Below, piece after piece: positions 57,911 to 64,000 of a DNA stretch of 64,000 nt. Within the stretch, counting starts at the first letter, position 1; every line of letters begins with the position of its first letter. Under the pieces are notes generated by a model that was not told the origin of the DNA, did no database searches, and was given only the letters and a program-made list of their open reading frames with translations. Source of the stretch: Trebouxia sp. TZW2008 (taxonomy: Eukaryota > Chlorophyta > Trebouxiophyceae > Trebouxiales > Trebouxiaceae); NCBI GenBank assembly GCA_002118135.1, contig BDIU01000350.1, positions 1 to 64,000 on the forward strand, given 5' to 3'. Position numbers and translations under genes: made by a program.

Positions 57911-60576
57911 CGCGCTACTGGAAGCTTTGTCTGGAGTTGCTGTCCTGAAAGACTGCCAGCTGCCTGTACCACAGCATGGCAGTATGGTCACACTGGCAGC
58001 AGATCATTTTATTCATGCACTGCACTGCACCGCACTACACTGTACTGCACTGCATCATAGCATGCTGGTGATAGACAAATGCAGCTGGTCAGTTGACTGA
58101 TGCACTGCACCGCACCAAAGCCATCTGTCTTGGTGCTGTTGATTTTAGTCGTAACACGGTACCCACAGCCAAAGCAATGACTACAGCCAAAGCGGCAAGA
58201 GGGACTTCACGCTGAGCAATTGGTCGGCTGATATGGCTATTTGGATTTAGGCTCAAAAGATAAGCCGCAGATTAGCTGTCGCATTAGCGTTCAAAAGGAC
58301 AGCCATTCAGTGTGAAACAACTGCAATATCAAGGACCTGCACGTACAGCATGCCTTGCACAGTGATGACATGCAGTACAATCTAAGTGAACAGATGGTCA
58401 AAATCAGGTTGATCAGACATTGTAAGAAAAAAAGAGACAAAGACAAGTCTCACCAAATTCGCGTTCCAGCTGCTGATAATCCTTTGGCATGGGTTTGCCC
58501 TCATCTTTGAGTTGCTTTACTTTGGCTGTCATGCCCTTCATGTACATAAACTTGGCAATACAATCATCGACCTGCATAAGCACACCTCAAATGTGACCCA
58601 ATTCTGTAAAGTGCCTTCAGCTGCATCATAAGACCAACAAATTAGTTGCGAACAGAACAACTATTTGCATGCTGCTACAGAAAGCAATGCCTGATCTCAG
58701 CAGTTTCCAGAGCCAAATCGTCGGTGCAGTTTTCAAAATTTGCTTTCAGATCTTTGACTACACACCCAAATGCTAAGCCTGTTGACACCAGAACCCATGA
58801 TTTACACCATAATTTAGAATATAGGCATTGAGCTTGTACATGTATGGCTATGGCTGATCACTTGACTTGACTCAGATGAACCATATGATGACATACCATC
58901 CCGGGCTAGATCACTACTTTTGTATGCACGTAACAGGGTCGTGAAAACTCAGCAGCAAGCATGTAACTAATGATGCTGGGCAGGGCTCATATAGGTGGTA
59001 TGGACATGTCTGCAGGATGCTAGACACCAGGTTGCCTAAGGTCATGTTGTTTGGTCAAGTCAAGGGATCAAATCCTCCAGGTCGCCCAAGGAAGATCTGG
59101 AATGACATTGTTTCGTCTAACTTTCAACAGTTGAACATCAGGCGTCCATATCGCGAAGCTCAAGACAAGCCTGCCTGGCGACATAGGACTTGTGCCACAC
59201 ATACCTAGCAGTATATGATATTATCATTGTCAGGGCTCATACAGCAACAATCTGTTCTGACCTGTGATACATTGCATCGCACTGCATCTGCTACACGGTG
59301 CCGAGCAGCAGCATCAAAAGTGGAGAGCTGCTGCTTCTCTTGAGACTGCATCGCACTGCACACAACATACTTTTCCGTCAGCGTTTCTATGCGATTTGCA
59401 AGCGAGCTATGCAGCTGGGAATTGAGTCTGAGAAGGTGAGCAGGCATATTGAACAATTGTGTATGTGCCATTTGTTCAAGATGCATGGCAAGGAGACTTT
59501 GCAACATGGTTGCCAATTACAAGACTGCAGCTGGCTGGCTAGTGCTGCCGATAGTCTTGCCATGCTTATGCCAAATGGGATGCTTGCATCTACTGACCAC
59601 GGCAACATTCTTCAAGCATGCTTTTCATGTTGTGGCTTTGTCTGATCAACAGGCGCAAGTCCAGAATTTGGCTGGATGTTGAGCCTGTGCAATGCAATCT
59701 ACCCAGCAATGCTCTCATACAAGCGCAGATTGGCCAAGCATGACGATGTTTATGCCAAAAGTCACTTGCATCAAGGCAATCACCCGCAGTCATGCTTTCT
59801 ACTTAGCAGCTTGGTTGAGCAGACAATGTTAAGGATGACACTCAGACATGATCTTTGCACCAAAGCACAACTTACCCAACAATACTCTCATACAAGCGCA
59901 GACTGTCTGTCATGCCAGCTCTACTCCCTCCAGGAACCATGTTTGCAATGCTTCCCACCCTACGAGCCTGCCGCAGAGTGCTAGCATACTCTTGCATGAC
60001 AGAGACGCATCATGCATTAGTATGCTGCTGCTGGTGATGGCAGCATGCAGCAAGAAAATGCTCACTATCTAGACTGAGCTCCTCAGCTGCTGCACCTTTG
60101 GCTCCCCCCAGACTTTCTGCAAGCAGCTGAATGAATTTCTGATGCTGTCATCTTTGGCACAATCGCTATTCCTGGCTACTTGCTGGGAGCGGAAGTTGAC
60201 TCCCTGATGCTAAAACACGCTGTCTGATAGCTGTAGTTGGGTGAAAGTACAGGTGCAGACACCATACCTGGTAGTCTTGACTTGAGCCAAGTTGGCATCC
60301 AGCTGGTCCCCTCTTGTGTTTGAGTAGTTTGTGAAGCTGCAAGCAAAACAAATATGTGGTGCCCTGTTACAGGCGAGAGTTCGGTCGGGCGCTGAGTCCG
60401 GTCTGCATCTTGCCTGTTGCAAAGAATCTGAAGGCGGGAGCATAGTCATATGCACAGCCGCTGCTGTCGAATGCAATAGGCGCTCGACAGTGCGACAGGC
60501 TTTGCTGTTGCAACACTGGGAAGAGACGCAGCGAGGTCAGCTGTTGCGGCCCGAACAATCTGCTTGCCGTTATCAT
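57749..60576 (-). CDS. Small protein with SRP54-M-like segment and SEC-C-like C-terminus
   Basis: Not identified by name. Three exons join in phase: 59345-59262, 58571-58454 and 57930-57749 (stop). They encode SQEKQQLSTFDAAARHRVAD, CNVSQVDDCIAKFMYMKGM and TAKVKQLKDEGKPMPKDY, then a Ser/Ala linker and PCPWAG then KCPATRKSFKACCGKRYNLS. The helix pattern R-RVA..C.V.QV...I..F..MK.M resembles the RNA-binding M domain of SRP54, and the end resembles the zinc-binding SEC-C motif. Likely first exon: ATG at 60576, with MITASRLFGPQQLTSLRLF, a basic/hydroxylated leader that looks like an organelle-targeting peptide. A possible exon at about 60337-60270 and the joins to the first exon are unresolved. Divergent from the FHA gene. 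Confidence 0.6.
58015..58062. repeat. Short imperfect CACTG/ACTGC repeat
   Basis: About nine imperfect pentamers; low complexity in the intron or flank of the minus-strand gene. Confidence 0.7.
58980..59218 (+). mobile_element. LINE reverse-transcriptase C-terminal fragment, + orientation
   Basis: Continuous frame of about 60 codons from MLDTRLPKVMLFGQVKG through GRPRKIWNDIVSSNFQQ and RRPYREAQDKPAWRHRT to ATHT and a stop. The R-LPK..LFGQ..G..PRGRPRKRW..D pattern is typical of the C-terminal end of non-LTR (RTE/CRE-like) reverse transcriptases. It is the best-preserved copy here. It lies within an intron of the minus-strand gene. Confidence 0.82.
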
Positions 60577-60798
60577 CGAGGAGCTAATGACGTCTTCAGC
60601 AAAAGAAGCCGACAACCTCGTGCATAGTGACGCAAGCGCGACTGCAAGCTGAGAAACACTTTGTGAGAGAGTGGTCTGGCCATGGCTTCGGAGCCAAAAG
60701 CTGTGCTGCGTAAACGCGCAAGTATGCTATGTTACGCCCGCAAGCGATAAGCCTGGTGCTGATGCTGCATAGTCAGAATCTGGCACAAAACTGGGCCC
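60577..60798. promoter_or_regulatory. Divergent promoter region (SEC-C-like gene / FHA gene)
   Basis: About 220 bp between the likely start codons of two genes pointing away from each other. No core element identified. Inferred from layout. Confidence 0.4.
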
Positions 60799-63700
60799 AT
60801 GTCAGCACTGCAGGCTAAGTACATCCCGGCTTGGGTCAACGACCCACCGCCAGATCACTCTCACTATGTTCTGCAGCTACTCGACGCAGACCGACGGGAA
60901 CTCAGTACCAAGGCGATTTTGTTCGGACGGGTTGAGAAAGTCTGCGATGTGGTAGTGAGCCATGTGTCGAGCAGTCGGGTCCATGCCTGTGTGGGCTTCG
61001 ATGCTTCCGGGACTCTTCAGCTTGCAGACCTTGGCAGCACGCACGGTATGCCGCTGCGGCAGCAAGGATTGTGCATGCCAGCGCACTCTCATCTGCTCGA
61101 GTAGCACGTCTGTGCCATCAGACTGCGGGCTACCTGCTTCTGCCAGTTCAGAGCTTTCCTGCACTGAACTGCCGCGTCAAAACACCTCTAGACAGCGCGC
61201 AGATGGTTGTGAAAACATTTTGTATCCTGAGCCTGGCTATCAGCATCACCTGCATCTACACATGGGGTTGTGGGTGTATATGCACACACCTGTGTCAATT
61301 TTTGCAAGCCAATACTACAGTTGGACAGTAATGCAGACATGGAAAGTCGCCACACTTACATGTTGCATCACATAGTCTATGTATTTGTACTGTAGTCAGT
61401 AATCCACTCAAACATTGCAGCCCCTCAAGATATCCATTGGCTCTGGCCAGGCACAAGACATGGGCAGCATGCATGGCCATGATGCATAACACTTCAGTGA
61501 TGTTCTGCACTGATTGCAGGGACCTTTGTGAATGGCGAAAGGCTACGCAAAGGGGAGCGTCGTGAGCTCAAGGTTGACCATGACACCATCTCTTTAGGGA
61601 TCTCCCCAATGAAATTCAAGATCATTGGTGAGTATGCAATGTGACCAAATCCCATCATCAGTCGTGCAACTTGTATCCAAAGCATGTCATGCAGCTTCCA
61701 CAAAGCAGTTGCAACACGTGTCTTGATATTGTCCCAGTTGGCATGTGCATGCACATACAGTTGTGCAGGCTGTAAACTGCATGTGCCGGTTTGCAAGCAT
61801 TGTTGCATGCAACAGATTGCGACTATATAGATATATCCACCTGTGTGTATGTCGGACCAACATAGTACTAACAGCAGCCGTATCCCTCTATTCCTTGAAG
61901 CAAGTTCACGCTTACTGTACATGTTCTTCTTGCAAGTCTTGAATTTGCATGCAATGCAGGTCCAGACAGCCCTTCGACAGCTGATGCTGCTGACATTCAG
62001 CCTCCCAAAGACAGCAACACAGCTGACAAGACTGCTGCAAAACCCTCTGACCCTGTCAGCATAGCGAATGGCCACCCGGCCTTTCCTCAAAGACCCACAT
62101 CATCAGAGGATGGGCCAGCCACTGCAAATGACACAAGTCACAGCCCTGACCAGCAGGCTGCTGCCCTTGGTGAAAATGCTCCGAGCAATGATGACAACAC
62201 TCTTGTGACTTTAGACAAGCATGTTGTGGGAGAGGAGCTTGATGCAAGGGCTTTGACAGGACAGCAACAGCAGAATGACGGCACACCTGCTGCTCCCCAC
62301 CCAGATGCTGAGCAGCAAAGCAGTCACCAAGTCTCAAGCATGCATGTCGTTGGTGAGGAGCTTGACACCAAGGCCTCAGACCATCATCAGCAGCAGCAGC
62401 AGCAGCAGCAGCATGACAAGCTCAGTCTGGCTCATGCAGATGCAGAAAGACAGAGCAATCAGGCTGCTCCTGAACATGTTGTTGGAGAGGAGCAAGACCC
62501 AAGGTCAACAGGGTCTGATGGGCGTCGACCAACCCCCCGCCAGCCCTCCAAGGGCCCCCAGACTGCGCATAAGTCACCAGGTAGTCATCACACTGCTCTT
62601 CAAACAAGTCAAGATGGGTTTGTGCATTTGTTGGAGCTGCTGTGACAGCCAGAGGCACATGTGCTGTCATGATGTAGCTCGTCAAGTTGCCTGTTGAGTC
62701 TGGCAATGCCTGTGCAGCATCGTGTGTATCCCTTCAATTGCAGACAAGAGCTTGACAGCAGCAGCAGCAGCAGCAGCAGCAACAGCAACAGCATCAGCCA
62801 CTAACAGTTGACAAAGTTCCAGGCTGTGAATTGCTTGTAGGATAGCAGCAAGTTGCGTCAACTGCTTGCAATCTTTCTGACAGCTGGCCTGCACATTATT
62901 CACAGTGGTACGCTGCCTGTCAACATGAGTCTCTACCTCTGCCTCATCTCAAACTCCTGTCACAGCGCACTGATACTAGCTGCCATGGCGATATGGCTGG
63001 CAGGCATCAGAATTGTGCCATGCAACAAAGTTTCAAGGCAGATGATGCAGGGGCACAAGCTTCCTTATATGCGTCATTTGTCTGTGATTAAATTGAGTTA
63101 GTGTATTGAGGTCATCAAGGCATTGAGACCGAACTAAAAGCTGCACATTCTGCAGGGGCACATGCCGACAAACAAAATGCAACACTCACGTGCGTTTGCA
63201 TTGAGACAATGTCTTGAGGTCATCTCAACTTCCGGAGAGAATTGACTGCTGCAGGTTATGCAGGGGCACACGTTTTCACACAAAATCCAACACCCATCTT
63301 CAACGTCACAAACGTGATGGTTTCAGGTAGCTTCAGACATTCTGACTCAGCATATTTTGCAGGGGCACATGTGGACATAGAAGATGGAGAAATGTCTGGA
63401 GACAAAGCTGGGGACACGCTTGAAGAAGCAGTTGGGGAGACACCAGCAGCGCCTCCTCTGCTGCTGCAGCTGCTGCCGCTACTGGAGATGCAGAAGTACG
63501 GGTTGATGCTGCTGATGGAGCTGATGACCTACACACCAATCATGTACTAATCTGCAAAGCCTTCAGGCAAAATGAGTTATTGTAAATGCTGCAGAGGCAC
63601 CTGCAGATGTAGAAGATGGGGAGATGCCTGTAGAAGAAGTCAGGGAGATGCCAGCACAGGCAGAAGCTGCTGCTGCAGCTGCTGCTGCAGCTGCTGCTTT

Positions 63701-64000
63701 AGCAGCTGGAGATGCAGTAAGGCCAGGAACTGCTGCCGTTGGGGAGGAGCTTGACCCACATGCACACACAGCCAGTGCCAGAACAGCCCCAGGGCAACGC
63801 AGCAACAGCCCTGAGGAAGAAGTGCGCAGATCAGCCAAGGCCACAACAGTCCCAGGGCAGCGCAGCATCAGTCCTGAAGAAGACGTGCGCAGATCTGCTG
63901 GGCGCCCTGTCGGCGAAGAGTTGGACACTGCAGCTGCCACAGCAGAATTTGCTTCAGATTCAAGGGGCAGGGGCAAAAGCCCTAGGCTGGAATCCAACAG
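60799..64000 (+). CDS. FHA-domain protein with repeated VGEELD motifs, 3' partial
   Basis: Phosphothreonine-binding FHA domain at the N-terminus, so probably a nuclear or signalling adaptor; the family is not identified. Exons: 60799-61045, 61520-61627, 61960-62580, then probably 63595 to beyond the window, all in phase 1. FHA signatures: AILFGRVEK (Gly43-Arg44), VSHVSSSRVHACV, and LADLGSTHGTFVNGERL, split by intron 1 inside STHG. Behind it is a long, charged, low-complexity tail with five copies of a VVGEELD-type motif (62217, 62343, 62476, 63746, 63910), a short glutamine run (about 62390), an alanine run and two PGQRS.SPEE.VRRSA repeats. The copy of exon 4 at 63361-63550 is frameshifted and reads into a stop. 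Confidence 0.78.
62755..62795 (+). repeat. CAG tract in an FHA-gene intron
   Basis: About ten CAG/CAA units in the intron between exons 3 and 4. It is intronic by the model above, so the leucine/alanine frames over it are not coding. Confidence 0.85.
63035..63625 (+). repeat. Up to five copies of the FHA exon 4 acceptor/start, about 100 bp period
   Basis: TGCAGGGGCACA-type junctions occur at about 63046, 63153, 63256, 63359 and (as GCAGAGGCACC) 63591. The last two continue into exon-like sequence (VEDGEM), and only the last keeps the downstream frame. Confidence 0.85.

Noticed and set aside
63361..63550. FHA exon 4 at 63361
   Set aside because: The acceptor and first codons fit, but the frame then turns into a leucine-rich run ending in a stop. 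The copy at 63595 keeps the alanine-rich frame and the VGEELD motifs.

Overview
The window is eukaryotic nuclear DNA. Every confident gene is broken into many short exons with GT-AG (a few GC-AG) introns, several proteins are plant-like, and truncated non-LTR retrotransposon ends lie between and inside genes. The desiccation-related ferritin-like genes, the two-domain glyoxalase I, HPPD, the SGR2-like DDHD lipase and the CAG/CTG-rich composition fit a green alga. A trebouxiophyte (Trebouxia/Coccomyxa/Asterochloris type, the lichen-alga lineage) is my best guess, but that is an inference. No CRISPR array, prokaryotic operon or clear tRNA/rRNA gene was seen.

Layout. 720-4567 (+): 3' part of a sterol/UDP-sugar glycosyltransferase. 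4855-7711 (+): FkbM-type methyltransferase, possibly spliced to the glycosyltransferase as one fusion gene. 8506-12107 (+): 4-hydroxyphenylpyruvate dioxygenase. 12.1-15.7 kb: mostly gene-poor. 15745-17058 (+): ferritin-like desiccation-related protein, copy 1. 17.1-20.5 kb: gene-poor, with decayed tandem repeats. 20483-24631 (-): N6-methyl-AMP/adenosine deaminase-like protein. 24908-34952 (+): 16-exon DDHD-domain phospholipase, divergent from the deaminase. 36094-39366 (-): two-domain glyoxalase I. 39.4-44.9 kb: gene-poor, with a long CTTGT microsatellite. 44930-46435 (-): ferritin-like copy 2, inverted relative to copy 1. 47452-56447 (-): RTF1 (Paf1 complex). 57749-about 60576 (-): small protein with an SRP54-M-like segment and a SEC-C-like end. 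60799 to the window end (+): FHA-domain protein, 3' incomplete.

I rebuilt the splice phases by hand. For HPPD (430 aa), both ferritin-like genes (288 and 286 aa), the deaminase (354 aa), the DDHD lipase (930 aa), glyoxalase I (300 aa) and RTF1 (663 aa), all exons join in frame from ATG to stop. This is strong internal support for these models.

The most striking property is architectural. Almost every multi-exon gene carries local tandem duplications anchored on splice junctions: exon end plus the start of the following intron, or intron end plus the start of the exon. They occur in 2 to 7 diverged copies with periods of about 60-225 bp. They lengthen the introns and leave decoy exons, some in frame, some missing catalytic residues and some carrying premature stops. 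I see about 25 such loci in 64 kb, and the two ferritin-like genes and glyoxalase I largely lack them. The genes otherwise look like unrelated housekeeping and metabolic neighbours.
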